Source: UBA12078 sp964573565
GTDB taxonomy: Bacteria > Patescibacteriota > Dojkabacteria > SC72
Assembly: GCA_964573565.1 (NCBI GenBank)
Contig: CAZNJV010000008.1
Span: forward strand, 1 to 20,604
Length of the DNA: 20,604 nucleotides
Reading direction: 5' to 3'
Below are positions 1 through 6,636 of the stretch, in pieces. The notes beneath the pieces were generated by a model. It searched no databases and was not told the DNA's origin. It saw nothing but the letters and a program-made list of their open reading frames with translations. A program made the translations under genes and the position numbers. Positions within the stretch are counted from its first letter, which is position 1; each line of letters opens with the position of its first letter.

Positions 1-35
1 ATTATTGGCCAATATTTCTTCAGGAAGGTTTTCAT
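1..35 (-). CDS. possible 5' end of a truncated minus-strand gene
   Basis: On the minus strand an ATG at 35 opens a frame reading MKTFLKKYWPI to the window edge, which looks like the basic start of a membrane or secreted protein. A TATATT hexamer (complement of 44-49) ends 8 nt before this ATG, the same spacing seen at other starts in this window. A second minus frame is open from 90 to 1 and reads like protein (LIFDILDVYENLPEE) but has no ATG, GTG or TTG start in view. Only one of these can be right, and with so few codons neither is secure. If real, the gene diverges from the coiled-coil gene at 129. Confidence 0.3.
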   Translation of the reverse strand, partial: MKTFLKKYWPI

Positions 36-64
36 ATACATCTAATATATCAAAAATAAGATAT

Positions 65-93
65 TTGACATACCCTCCTTTTTCTACTAAATT
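65..93 (+). promoter_or_regulatory. sigma70-type promoter of the coiled-coil gene
   Basis: A perfect -35 hexamer TTGACA (65-70) is followed after exactly 17 bp by TAAATT (88-93), a 4/6 match to TATAAT. This would give a leader of roughly 30 nt before the ATG at 129. The leader shows no Shine-Dalgarno sequence. A TATATT lies further down at 102-107 but has no -35 partner. Confidence 0.45.
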
Positions 94-128
94 AATATGT
101 ATATATTAATTAAACTGCTCACTTCATT

Positions 129-1073
129 ATGGGAGAAAATTTAGAAACTACATCCGCAACAGAATCTACGGCTTCTGAGTCTGCAATCGGCGCGACTATC
201 TCTGAGTCACCAGTTAAAGTTGTAGGTGACGTTGCCGCCGGTTTTCAAGCTGCCGTAACACCAGAGGAGGTTATTCCCGATACAAAAAGCGAATCTTATG
301 ATAGTAAGGTTATGCTCTTTAATCAAGTTAGAGAGCTCAAGAGAAATAACTTTGAATTAGAACAAAAGCTAGATCAAACGAATCGTAGAATAGAAGCATT
401 AGAGAATAGATTCGGGAATTTCATGACTAAGATAGGTGAGACTTTCTCTGCATTCTTTAGGCCAAAGGGTGTGAATCTTGCAAACGAGGCTAGGAATGTA
501 AATACCAACGTTAGTGATGAGGCCTCTTACATGGAAAATAGACCTGATGATTCTGCTAATAATATGGAAGCATACAAGATGGATATGCGAAAGAATGGAT
601 ATACAGAAGATGAAATTAATAAGAGAGTCGCGACCATCACAGGTGCACGACCATTCGAAGGTGGATATAACCTCGATCCTGAGAACCAAAGCAAGGCTCC
701 TCAAGAAGAGATTTCTATGGAAGATTACTATACACACAGACCAACCTTCACAGATTGGCAGAAAGAACAGATTGCAAATGCTGGAGGTGTAACCCCAGAA
801 GTAGCACAGGCAAGTAGTGCAATGAGAGAAAGAATGAATACAGAAGAAAAGCCTAAGGCCCCAGTTATGGACAGAATCGGCCAAACAGTATCTCAAGCAT
901 TTAAACCACAAGGTGTTAATATGGACTCTGCAAACCAAATAAAGAAAGAAGATTTCAAGAGTCTTGGTGATGCTGTACAAGCAAAAGGCAGTGATGATTA
1001 CCAATCATATGAAGCACTTGGAAGGCTTTACTTCGGGAACAGTTCCCAAACTCAACAGCCTGCAAGACCATAG
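129..1073 (+). CDS. coiled-coil protein with duplicated motif, function unknown
   Basis: A 314-residue acidic, soluble protein with no signal peptide or membrane segment; I do not recognise its family. The first ~55 residues are Ser/Thr/Ala/Glu-rich and probably disordered. Residues ~57-95 (KVMLFNQVRELKRNN onward to RRIEALENRF) have heptad spacing typical of a coiled coil. A ~22-residue motif occurs twice, at 102-123 (IGETFSAFFRPKGVNL) and 250-271 (IGQTVSQAFKPQGVNM), so the pattern IGxTxSxxFxPxGVN is an internal duplication. The C-terminus is Gln/Pro-rich. The ATG at 129 has no Shine-Dalgarno. The gene is monocistronic, with a promoter at 65-93 and a strong terminator at 1098-1121, and converges on the recombinase gene. 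It could be a structural or scaffold protein; that is a guess. Confidence 0.8.
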   Translation: MGENLETTSATESTASESAIGATISESPVKVVGDVAAGFQAAVTPEEVIPDTKSESYDSKVMLFNQVRELKRNNFELEQKLDQTNRRIEALENRFGNFMTKIGETFSAFFRPKGVNLANEARNVNTNVSDEASYMENRPDDSANNMEAYKMDMRKNGYTEDEINKRVATITGARPFEGGYNLDPENQSKAPQEEISMEDYYTHRPTFTDWQKEQIANAGGVTPEVAQASSAMRERMNTEEKPKAPVMDRIGQTVSQAFKPQGVNMDSANQIKKEDFKSLGDAVQAKGSDDYQSYEALGRLYFGNSSQTQQPARP

Positions 1074-1097
1074 ATTGTATCTTAAAATTGCAACACG

Positions 1098-1121
1098 AAC
1101 CCGGGGCAACCCGGGTTTTTT
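1098..1121 (+). terminator. intrinsic terminator with GCAA tetraloop
   Basis: A perfect 8-bp stem, AACCCGGG (1098-1105) with CCCGGGTT (1110-1117), closes a GCAA (GNRA) tetraloop and runs into TTTTTT (1116-1121). It lies 24 nt after the stop of the coiled-coil gene. The T-run overlaps the stop codon of the convergent recombinase gene (1120-1122). On the minus strand no comparable T-run follows, so it should act mainly on plus-strand transcripts. Confidence 0.92.
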
Positions 1122-2457
1122 ATTTCAACGGATGATTCTTCCTTACAGTCTCCTCTGCAAACTTCTCGCTTGCATGTACATACCTAGTAGTAGTATTTAA
1201 ACTCTCGTGACCTAACAATACCTGTAAAGCCGCAGGACTAGCACCATCCTCAGCCATATACGTAGCAAAACCATGTCTCAGGCTATGTGCAGAAGTAGGA
1301 ATCTGAATACCTAACTTTCTCCTGTACTCAGCAATCTTCTCTTGAAAATAATTTGTAGAGATCCTCATATTATCCTTCCCAAACCTTCCACCAGAAAATG
1401 GAATAAACAGGGCAGGGGAGTCGAATTTCTCTAAAAACCCACTCTGTCTATAGCTCTCCACTAACTCAATATACTTCCTATTCCCTTTATCAAATATCTC
1501 CAAGTTTAAATCATCCCCGGATGTTTCACGCTCGGGACCAATATCTGCCAACAATCTATCTACAGTACCAGGTTGTTCATTTTCACCACGATCCGTAAAT
1601 GCAAACTTAAGCCTTACACTCAGATACTTATTCAACCAATCCAAACTCCTTTCAGTTAAAAAAACTGATCTTTCCTTTTTACCCTTACCAATAATGTACA
1701 TCTTACCCTGAGTATTAACATTCTCTAAATCCAGATTTATAAGTTCAGATATACGCATACCGCTGGCAAACAACATCTCTAACATACACCTATTACGTAT
1801 AGCCACCTTTTCATCCTTCTCAAACTCCATAGGAGACTCTATCAAACTCACGAGCTCCTTTAGAGAAGCAACCTTCTTCATACGCTTTTCGCCCTTCATC
1901 ATATCTACAGCATCCGCTGGCAAAGGGATATCCAAATCCCATTTAACTCTAAATTTCAAAAACGATCTTAAAGATGACAACATCCTGTTAATACTGTTTA
2001 CATCCAAACCAGAATTTTTTCTTGCATTCGTATTCATAGGTCTTTCGAAGATTCCAAGGGACCCATACACATGGTTATACACGCCGTCCAGGAAACTAAC
2101 CTCAAATACTTCCTCCTTGGCAGGGCTTTCTATACCATCCATATCGCTATCGTTCGTTAAATCGCCCCTAGGAGCCTCGCTCTTAGATTGTCTTGGTATA
2201 TCGGCGTTTCTTATGCATTCCTTCCTAATTTTATCCAAATCCTTCAAATGTTCACCCGCTTTTAGGTACCCCTTGTATACAGAAATATCCTTTTTAGATA
2301 CATCCATAAAGCTGACACCCCTGAACTTCAAAAACACAGCAAATATACAAAGATCTCTGGCATAGTTACGCACAGTCTGAATACTGTAGTTACTATTCTG
2401 TAAGTCCATCAAAAAGTCATCTTGATCTGGTAGCTTAGGGAATTCTTTCTTGTTCAT
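1120..2457 (-). CDS. XerC/D-type tyrosine recombinase with two large insertions
   Basis: A tyrosine site-specific recombinase of the Xer/phage-integrase family, which cuts and rejoins DNA through a 3'-phosphotyrosine. All catalytic positions are present: R235 (ASGMRISEL), K258 or K260 (IGKGKKERSVFL), H391 and R394 (HSLRHGFATY), H417 (LLGHESL) and nucleophile Y426 (TTRYVH). Spacings R394-H417 (23) and H417-Y426 (9) equal those of E. coli XerD. At 445 aa it is ~150 residues longer than XerC/D. About 70-90 extra, mostly charged residues (~75-147) split the N-terminal SAM-like core-binding domain, and ~60 extra (~285-345) lie between the catalytic Lys and the HxLRH box. Upstream lies a dif-like 28-bp site (2654-2681), which suggests chromosome-dimer resolution by a single Xer recombinase. 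Integrase of a mobile element is the alternative. CATAAT ends 5 nt before the ATG. Confidence 0.93.
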   Translation of the reverse strand: MNKKEFPKLPDQDDFLMDLQNSNYSIQTVRNYARDLCIFAVFLKFRGVSFMDVSKKDISVYKGYLKAGEHLKDLDKIRKECIRNADIPRQSKSEAPRGDLTNDSDMDGIESPAKEEVFEVSFLDGVYNHVYGSLGIFERPMNTNARKNSGLDVNSINRMLSSLRSFLKFRVKWDLDIPLPADAVDMMKGEKRMKKVASLKELVSLIESPMEFEKDEKVAIRNRCMLEMLFASGMRISELINLDLENVNTQGKMYIIGKGKKERSVFLTERSLDWLNKYLSVRLKFAFTDRGENEQPGTVDRLLADIGPERETSGDDLNLEIFDKGNRKYIELVESYRQSGFLEKFDSPALFIPFSGGRFGKDNMRISTNYFQEKIAEYRRKLGIQIPTSAHSLRHGFATYMAEDGASPAALQVLLGHESLNTTTRYVHASEKFAEETVRKNHPLK

Positions 2458-2462
2458 ATTAA

Positions 2463-2468
2463 ATTATG
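2463..2468 (-). promoter_or_regulatory. -10 element of recombinase gene
   Basis: Minus-strand CATAAT (5/6 match to TATAAT) ends 5 nt before the ATG at 2457. No convincing -35 lies 16-18 bp upstream. The spacing would place the transcription start at or beside the start codon, as at other genes in this window. Confidence 0.35.
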
Positions 2469-2624
2469 TTACTACAAAAATTATTTTTAACCAATCAGGG
2501 CAGGGGGCCAATTTTTTAATTTTCAGATATTAATGAAATATATATGTAGAAAGGGAGTGAGAATGGAAATATATAAAAGATGGATATCTGAGAATTAATT
2601 AGAAATATAAAAAGAGCTACACAA

Positions 2625-2728
2625 GAGGACTTTCTTCAGTTTTTAAGTATAAGACAGCGTATAAGGGCGATTATACTCGGTTCTAGATTTAGAATTGTAA
2701 CATATATTCCTCTGGAGTAGAAGTCCTC
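2625..2728. repeat. 8-bp inverted repeat enclosing the dif-like site
   Basis: GAGGACTT (2625-2632) and AAGTCCTC (2721-2728) are perfect inverted copies 88 bp apart, and the 28-bp dif-like site lies between them. A second small inverted repeat, TTCTA (2681-2685) with TAGAA (2690-2694), lies just inside. They could be accessory binding sites or the stem of a structured RNA; chance is possible in AT-rich DNA. Confidence 0.4.
2654..2681. other. dif-like recombination site (putative Xer target)
   Basis: Two 11-bp arms, ACAGCGTATAA (2654-2664) and TTATACTCGGT (2671-2681), flank a 6-bp centre GGGCGA (2665-2670). The second arm read in reverse is ACCGAGTATAA, identical to the first at 9 of 11 positions, and the symmetry stops at the eleventh base on both sides. 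This 11-6-11 layout with inner ends ATAA and TTAT is that of bacterial dif sites. The left arm shares GCG-x-ATAA with the E. coli XerC arm. The site lies 197 bp upstream of the start of the XerC/D-like recombinase gene. Identity as the chromosomal dif, or as an attachment site of a mobile element, is inference. Confidence 0.6.
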
Positions 2729-2822
2729 CACCCAGATGTATAAACATATGCATATACATAAATATCTCAAAATCCTCATACTCTACTAAGGTACTTCTGA
2801 AAAAGAGAATATTAGCAAATAC

Positions 2823-2831
2823 TTATCCACA
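2823..2831 (+). promoter_or_regulatory. DnaA box
   Basis: TTATCCACA is a perfect match to the DnaA-box consensus TTATNCACA. I see only one perfect copy here, so it does not define an origin by itself. It directly precedes the 17-bp tandem repeats and lies upstream of the recombinase gene, so DnaA could influence that gene. Confidence 0.5.
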
Positions 2832-2837
2832 GTGTTA

Positions 2838-2888
2838 AACTATAGGGTTGGTGAAACTATGGGCCTCGTGCAACTATCGGTCTCCTCC
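2838..2888. repeat. three 17-bp tandem repeats
   Basis: Three copies start at 2838, 2855 and 2872, each beginning AACTAT, then N, then GG. Copies 1 and 2 agree at 12 of 17 bases, copies 2 and 3 at 13 of 17. The exact 17-bp period resembles iterons or a protein-binding array. The preceding 17 bp (2821-2837) contain the DnaA box, with its TTAT near the same phase as the repeat TAT. Confidence 0.5.
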
Positions 2889-2916
2889 CCCTACTCCCTG
2901 TAAGACTACCACTAAT

Positions 2917-3738
2917 TTATGAAATTACATTTAGAAAAATAACCACAAAATATACGATAGATAAAAGGATCATTGAGAAAGTTAAACTTACTGAATTTCT
3001 TCTAAATATCTGCTCCTGGGTAACCATGCTTACTCCGAAGTAGTACCCTAGCGCTGGAGCTATAGCTGTGATCTCATGAGTATTACCAGATAAGAAAACT
3101 CCCAAGAACAAAGTCGAAACAAGAACAAGTGTTAAGAGGCTTTTTCTCCACAACTCCCCCTCCTCTATTCCCATATTCATGTAGTGAATAAATATGACAA
3201 CAAGATATATTGCCATTATCAAAGGAATCAACACATATATCGGAAGTTCGCTATAAAGGAATCCAAATGTGAAGAAGTAGATCATCAATAATGAGAGAAG
3301 ATACGAGGACGTACGACCGACTTGGACAAGTGGCAATTTCTTAAAGAGATTAACATTAAAGACATTCGCCATAAGGAAGGAAACATATATACCTATGAAT
3401 ATGACGACCAATATGAGAAGCAATATAAAGGCTTCATATATACGGCTAAACTTCTGAAAGAAGAATATCTCTACAAATATTACAACAGAGAGAACAAATA
3501 GTGCTGATTGGAGAATATATAGAAGAGACTTTGGTTTAATCTGGAAATTAAAGGCCCACAACAGGCCTACAAAGGTTATAATGACATAGACTCCCCCATC
3601 AACATAGACTCTCCATAACGGAACCTCTGCTTGGCCTTGTAAAACCTTGGTTAAGAATATCGCTAAAGAAATAATGCCCGCTATAAATAGTAGCTTTCCC
3701 CTCTTTTCGCTGTCTGTGTTTAGTTCTGTTCTATCCAT
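2917..3738 (-). CDS. polytopic membrane protein of unknown function
   Basis: A 273-residue integral membrane protein that I cannot assign to a family. After a charged N-terminus (residues 1-14) there are about eight or nine hydrophobic segments, at roughly 15-33, 47-64, 73-93, 101-124, 143-164, 168-187, 200-217, 222-239 and 250-271. No signal peptide, catalytic motif or ligand motif stands out. Short charged loops such as MGIEEGELWRK (189-199) and TQEQIFRRN (240-248) separate the helices. Its start overlaps the end of ruvB by 8 nt, so it is translated from the yebC-ruvCAB transcript as the last gene. No strong terminator follows; the downstream stretch leads into the 17-bp repeats. A role connected to DNA repair cannot be argued from the sequence. 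Confidence 0.85.
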   Translation of the reverse strand: MDRTELNTDSEKRGKLLFIAGIISLAIFLTKVLQGQAEVPLWRVYVDGGVYVIITFVGLLWAFNFQIKPKSLLYILQSALFVLSVVIFVEIFFFQKFSRIYEAFILLLILVVIFIGIYVSFLMANVFNVNLFKKLPLVQVGRTSSYLLSLLMIYFFTFGFLYSELPIYVLIPLIMAIYLVVIFIHYMNMGIEEGELWRKSLLTLVLVSTLFLGVFLSGNTHEITAIAPALGYYFGVSMVTQEQIFRRNSVSLTFSMILLSIVYFVVIFLNVIS

Positions 3739-4762
3739 TTAACTCTTCAAGATATTTTAATCCTTTTGTAGTTATAACTCTACCTCGAGAGGTACGCTTA
3801 ACAAAACCACATTTCATAAGGTATGGTTCATATACATCCGCAATTGTGGAAATATCTTCTGAAAGTGATGCTGCCAATGTTGAGAGTCCTACTGGTCCGC
3901 CATTGAAGTTATTTAATATCGTATTCAATATCAATCTATCAATATTCTCTAGCCCATTTTCATCAATATCTAGGAGCTTCAATGTCTGTTTTACAGAATT
4001 GATATCTATGCTTTTTCCAGATGATTGTTCTACATAGTCTCTCACACGCTTAAGTAATCTTAACCCTATTCTGGCTGTACCTCTAGAAGAGGAAGCTAAT
4101 ATTACCAATGCATCTTCATCAATTGCTATCTTCCAAAGATTAGCTGCTCTTTTGAGTATTGAGATCATATCCTCGTCTGTAAAGAAATCCAATCTCTGTA
4201 CCAATCCGAATCTATCTCTCATTGGTGAGCTTATCTTCCCTATCTGTGTAGTCGCCCCTATCAATGTGAATGGTTCCAGGCTCAACCTTATGGTTTTTGC
4301 CGATGGGCCTTTCCCCATTACAATATCCAATACACCGTCTTCCATAGCCGGGTACAAAATTTCCTCTACTACTCTAGATAACCTATGTATTTCATCAATG
4401 AAAAGAACGTCATTCTTCTTTAATCCCGTAAGTATGGCAGCTAAATCCCCTTGATGTTCAATAGCTGGTCCTGATGTTATCCTTATACCTCCCCCTATTT
4501 CCTTAGCGATAGCCATAGCGAATGTTGTCTTACCTAACCCTGGAGGACCATAGAAAAGAATATGATCCACTACTTCTTTTCGCTTCCTGGCTGATTCGAT
4601 CATCATCTTGAGTGTTTTCTTTTCTTGGCTTCTTCCAATGATTTCATCAAACTTGGATGGTCGTATTCTTTGTTCTTGTTCCAATACCTCTGGGATTTCC
4701 TTGTTAGGTATCACAGGTGATTTTTTCTTGCTTTTTGCTAATTCTGAACTAGACTGTATCAT
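3731..4762 (-). CDS. ruvB: Holliday junction branch-migration ATPase RuvB
   Basis: RuvB is the hexameric AAA+ motor that, with RuvA, drives branch migration of Holliday junctions in the cytoplasm. Seen in order: a RuvB N-terminal region (RPSKFDEIIG), Walker A GPPGLGKTT (72-80), Walker B DEIHR (123-127), sensor 1 LIGATT (167-172), the SSPMRDRFG segment with the arginine finger (178-186), sensor 2 around SSRGTARIGLRLLKR (225-239) and the C-terminal winged helix (NFNGGPVGLSTLAASLSED to VKRTSRGRV). The 343-residue length is normal. The first ~25 residues are a Lys/Ser-rich extension. Its ATG overlaps the stop of ruvA by one base (TAATG), and its end overlaps the membrane-protein gene by 8 nt, so translation is likely coupled. 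All functional motifs are intact. Confidence 0.98.
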   Translation of the reverse strand: MIQSSSELAKSKKKSPVIPNKEIPEVLEQEQRIRPSKFDEIIGRSQEKKTLKMMIESARKRKEVVDHILFYGPPGLGKTTFAMAIAKEIGGGIRITSGPAIEHQGDLAAILTGLKKNDVLFIDEIHRLSRVVEEILYPAMEDGVLDIVMGKGPSAKTIRLSLEPFTLIGATTQIGKISSPMRDRFGLVQRLDFFTDEDMISILKRAANLWKIAIDEDALVILASSSRGTARIGLRLLKRVRDYVEQSSGKSIDINSVKQTLKLLDIDENGLENIDRLILNTILNNFNGGPVGLSTLAASLSEDISTIADVYEPYLMKCGFVKRTSRGRVITTKGLKYLEELNG

Positions 4763-5343
4763 TATTCTGTTAATACTTTTTTAATTAGTTCTTCTATCTC
4801 TATTTCTTTGTCCTTTTTCATAATCTTTTCACCTTTTTCTAACTGTTGTTTTAATCCTTCTCCACTAAAACCTAGAGCTTTAAGAGCATTCTTTAGATCA
4901 GAGAGCTCTTCATTCTCACTTGTTTCCATCTTCTTAAAATCTATCTTTCCTCTTAATTCAAGAATTATCTTTTGTGCTCCTTTACTTCCAAGACCAGAGG
5001 TTTTACTCAATCCCGCATCATCACCTTCCACAATCATTTTCTCTACTTCCTCTTTCGAATAGGTGCTCAATATAGCAAGTGCAAGCTTCGGACCTATCCC
5101 AGATACCGTAAGTAATTTCTCAAAGAAATCTCTTTCACTCTCTGTTAAAAATCCAAATAACGTTTGGGAATCCTCTCGTACATGAAAAGATGTATACAGG
5201 GAGATATTTTCACTGTTCTCAATTATATTGGTTCTTTTGGTTAAGAATACTCTGTACCCTACTCCTCCGGAGGTTAATATGTCTACAAAATTATCCTTGC
5301 CTGTATTTATCTTGAGTATTTTGCCGGTAATGTATGAGATCAT
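4762..5343 (-). CDS. ruvA: Holliday junction DNA-binding protein RuvA
   Basis: RuvA binds four-way junctions as a tetramer and loads RuvB. The 193-residue protein has the three expected parts: an N-terminal OB-fold (residues 1-64, beginning MISYITGKIL and including GGVGYRVFLT), two helix-hairpin-helix motifs (VSGIGPKLA at 80-88 and TSGLGSKGAQK at 115-125), and a C-terminal RuvB-binding domain III (~146-193) after an acidic linker. It lies 17 nt after the ruvC stop and overlaps ruvB by one base. A perfect TATAAT lies 6 nt before its ATG, suggesting ruvAB can also be transcribed from an internal leaderless promoter besides readthrough from yebC-ruvC. Confidence 0.97.
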   Translation of the reverse strand: MISYITGKILKINTGKDNFVDILTSGGVGYRVFLTKRTNIIENSENISLYTSFHVREDSQTLFGFLTESERDFFEKLLTVSGIGPKLALAILSTYSKEEVEKMIVEGDDAGLSKTSGLGSKGAQKIILELRGKIDFKKMETSENEELSDLKNALKALGFSGEGLKQQLEKGEKIMKKDKEIEIEELIKKVLTE

Positions 5344-5349
5344 ATGTCC

Positions 5350-5355
5350 ATTATA
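5350..5355 (-). promoter_or_regulatory. -10 element of internal ruvAB promoter
   Basis: Minus-strand TATAAT is a perfect -10 hexamer ending 6 nt before the ruvA ATG, in the ruvC-ruvA gap. It is directly preceded by TG. No good -35 is present at 16-18 bp. A start site here would give an essentially leaderless ruvA mRNA. Confidence 0.45.
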
Positions 5356-5360
5356 CAGTA

Positions 5361-5846
5361 TTACCCTATATTCCTCGAGACTAGGATTTGGGTAGCTATG
5401 GCTATGGCCATGGCATCAGCAGCATCATCTGGTTTAGGTATTTCTTCTAACCCGCATAGTACTTTTACATTCTGTTGTACCTGCTTTTTATCTGCTTTTC
5501 CATATCCTGTTATGGCATCTTTTACCTGTAATGGGGTAAATTCAGTTAATGGAATATTATTCTGCTCAAGAGTAAGTAATACTACTCCCCTCGCCTCTCC
5601 TACTGAGATCGCAGTCTTTGCATTGTTACAGAATATTAGAGTTTCTACTCCTGCATATTCAGGGTTAAACTTTTTGATAAGTTCATTTAAATCAGAATAT
5701 ATTTCTGTGAGTCTTTGGGATATTGTTAATTCTTTGGCAGTAAGGATAGCTCCATAGTCCACAGGAGATGGGTTACCACTTTCATCAAAATCTATTATTG
5801 CCCATCCAGTAGTAGCTACTCCTGGATCTATCCCTAATATTCGCAT
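5361..5846 (-). CDS. ruvC: Holliday junction resolvase RuvC
   Basis: RuvC is the dimeric RNase H-fold endonuclease that resolves Holliday junctions on the RuvAB complex. The acidic catalytic residues are all present. Numbered from the GTG two codons upstream they are D9 (ILGIDPG), E70 (GVETLIF), D143 and D146 (PDDAADAMAIA). The ATG at 5846 is preferred because AGGGTG lies just upstream as a weak ribosome site. The GTG at 5852 would add two residues and have AGG pressed against it. Length (161 aa) is typical. The gene starts 7 nt after the yebC stop and ends 17 nt before ruvA, within the yebC-ruvCAB operon. Confidence 0.97.
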   Translation of the reverse strand: MRILGIDPGVATTGWAIIDFDESGNPSPVDYGAILTAKELTISQRLTEIYSDLNELIKKFNPEYAGVETLIFCNNAKTAISVGEARGVVLLTLEQNNIPLTEFTPLQVKDAITGYGKADKKQVQQNVKVLCGLEEIPKPDDAADAMAIAIATQILVSRNIG

Positions 5847-5853
5847 AGACACC

Positions 5854-6636
5854 CTAATAATCTAAATCTGTCCACACATTCTGGACATCATCATAATCCT
5901 CTAACTTCTCTATACCCTCTTTTGCTTTCTCTAATTGATCCCCCACTAATTCCTTGTATATCTTAGGCTCCTTAACAATCTCTGCCTCTTTCAAAACAAA
6001 ACCTAGTTTAGAAATAGCATCCCTTACCTGAGTTAAGTGGTTGTACTCAGTATATATCTCGAACCCCTTACAATCATCCATATCAATATCTTGAATATCT
6101 AAAATTCCAGGAATATCCATAAGCATCATCATCACACCATCAGGATCATCCGCAACAAAGGTATCCTCCCCACCAAATTTCTCAGATTTCCGCATATGAC
6201 CAGACTTAATAACTATGTAACCCTTGGTTTCAAAATTCCAGCCAACAGAACCCTCTGCACCCATTGTCCCCCCTATCTCATCAAATATCTGTCTTAATTC
6301 AGAAACTGTCCTATTCTTGTTATCACTCAAAGTATCTACAACCAACTGAATACCATGTGGACCAAAACCCTCATATGAAGCCTCCTCAAATACAACACCA
6401 CTATCTCCACCACCTACACCCTTCTCTATAGCCTTCTCTATCCTATCCATTGGAAAACTCGCCTCCCTTGCCTTATCAATATACAACCTTAAGTTAGGAT
6501 TCATATCAGGATTACCACCACCTTGTCTAGCTGCATGCGTTATCTGTGTTGAGAGTTTGGAAAATGCTTTTCCTTTCTTAGCATCATTTAATGCTTTCTT
6601 GTGTTTAATGGTATCCCACTTGGAATGTCCTGACAT
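5854..6636 (-). CDS. yebC: YebC/PmpR-family protein
   Basis: A member of the YebC/PmpR family. Family members are described as DNA-binding regulators, and some YebC-type proteins help ribosomes stalled at proline-rich stretches. The signature N-terminus MSGHSKWDTIKHKKA with DAKKGKAFSKL is intact, followed by QGGGNPDMNPNLRLYIDKAREASFPMDRIEKAIEKG and the mid-domain YEGFGPHGIQLVVDTLSDNKNRTVSELR. At 260 residues it is 10-20 longer than usual, with an acidic, Lys-containing tail (KEGIEKLEDYDD). It is the first gene of an operon with ruvC, ruvA, ruvB and a membrane protein, a known yebC-ruv association. The start is fixed by the conserved MSGHSKW. A clear promoter was not found, although TGTAAT lies two bases before the ATG. 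Confidence 0.97.
   Translation of the reverse strand: MSGHSKWDTIKHKKALNDAKKGKAFSKLSTQITHAARQGGGNPDMNPNLRLYIDKAREASFPMDRIEKAIEKGVGGGDSGVVFEEASYEGFGPHGIQLVVDTLSDNKNRTVSELRQIFDEIGGTMGAEGSVGWNFETKGYIVIKSGHMRKSEKFGGEDTFVADDPDGVMMMLMDIPGILDIQDIDMDDCKGFEIYTEYNHLTQVRDAISKLGFVLKEAEIVKEPKIYKELVGDQLEKAKEGIEKLEDYDDVQNVWTDLDY

Noticed and set aside
399..1004. Long open frame on the minus strand opposite the coiled-coil gene
   Set aside because: It is the antisense shadow of a gene with its own promoter, terminator, heptads and internal repeat. Its translation is Cys/Ile/Phe-rich without recognisable domains.
1408..2506. Direct repeat CAGGGCAGGGG at 1408 and 2496 as element boundaries
   Set aside because: It is 11 bp only. 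The first copy lies inside the recombinase coding sequence and encodes ordinary residues (SPALF). It is probably coincidental.
2561..2600. Short plus-strand peptide after GGGAG (ATG GAA ATA ...)
   Set aside because: It is only 11 codons long, AT-rich, and has no promoter or conserved feature. It is most likely chance.
2625..2728. tRNA or tmRNA-like cloverleaf in the gap upstream of the recombinase
   Set aside because: There is an 8-bp closing stem with two inner hairpins, but no T-arm consensus, no anticodon-type loop geometry and no 3' CCA-like end. The central hairpin is better explained by the 11-6-11 dif layout.
2821..2888. Chromosomal origin of replication
   Set aside because: Only one perfect DnaA box is present, and there is no dnaA, dnaN or rnpA-type neighbour. 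A dif-like site so close argues against oriC.
2838..2888. CRISPR array
   Set aside because: The units are 17-bp direct repeats with no spacers between them and only 12-13 of 17 bases shared. No cas gene is in the window.
2885..2905. G-quadruplex on the minus strand between the membrane protein and the recombinase
   Set aside because: The G-tracts (GGG, GGGGG, GG) allow at best a two-layer structure. This could be only a chance purine run.
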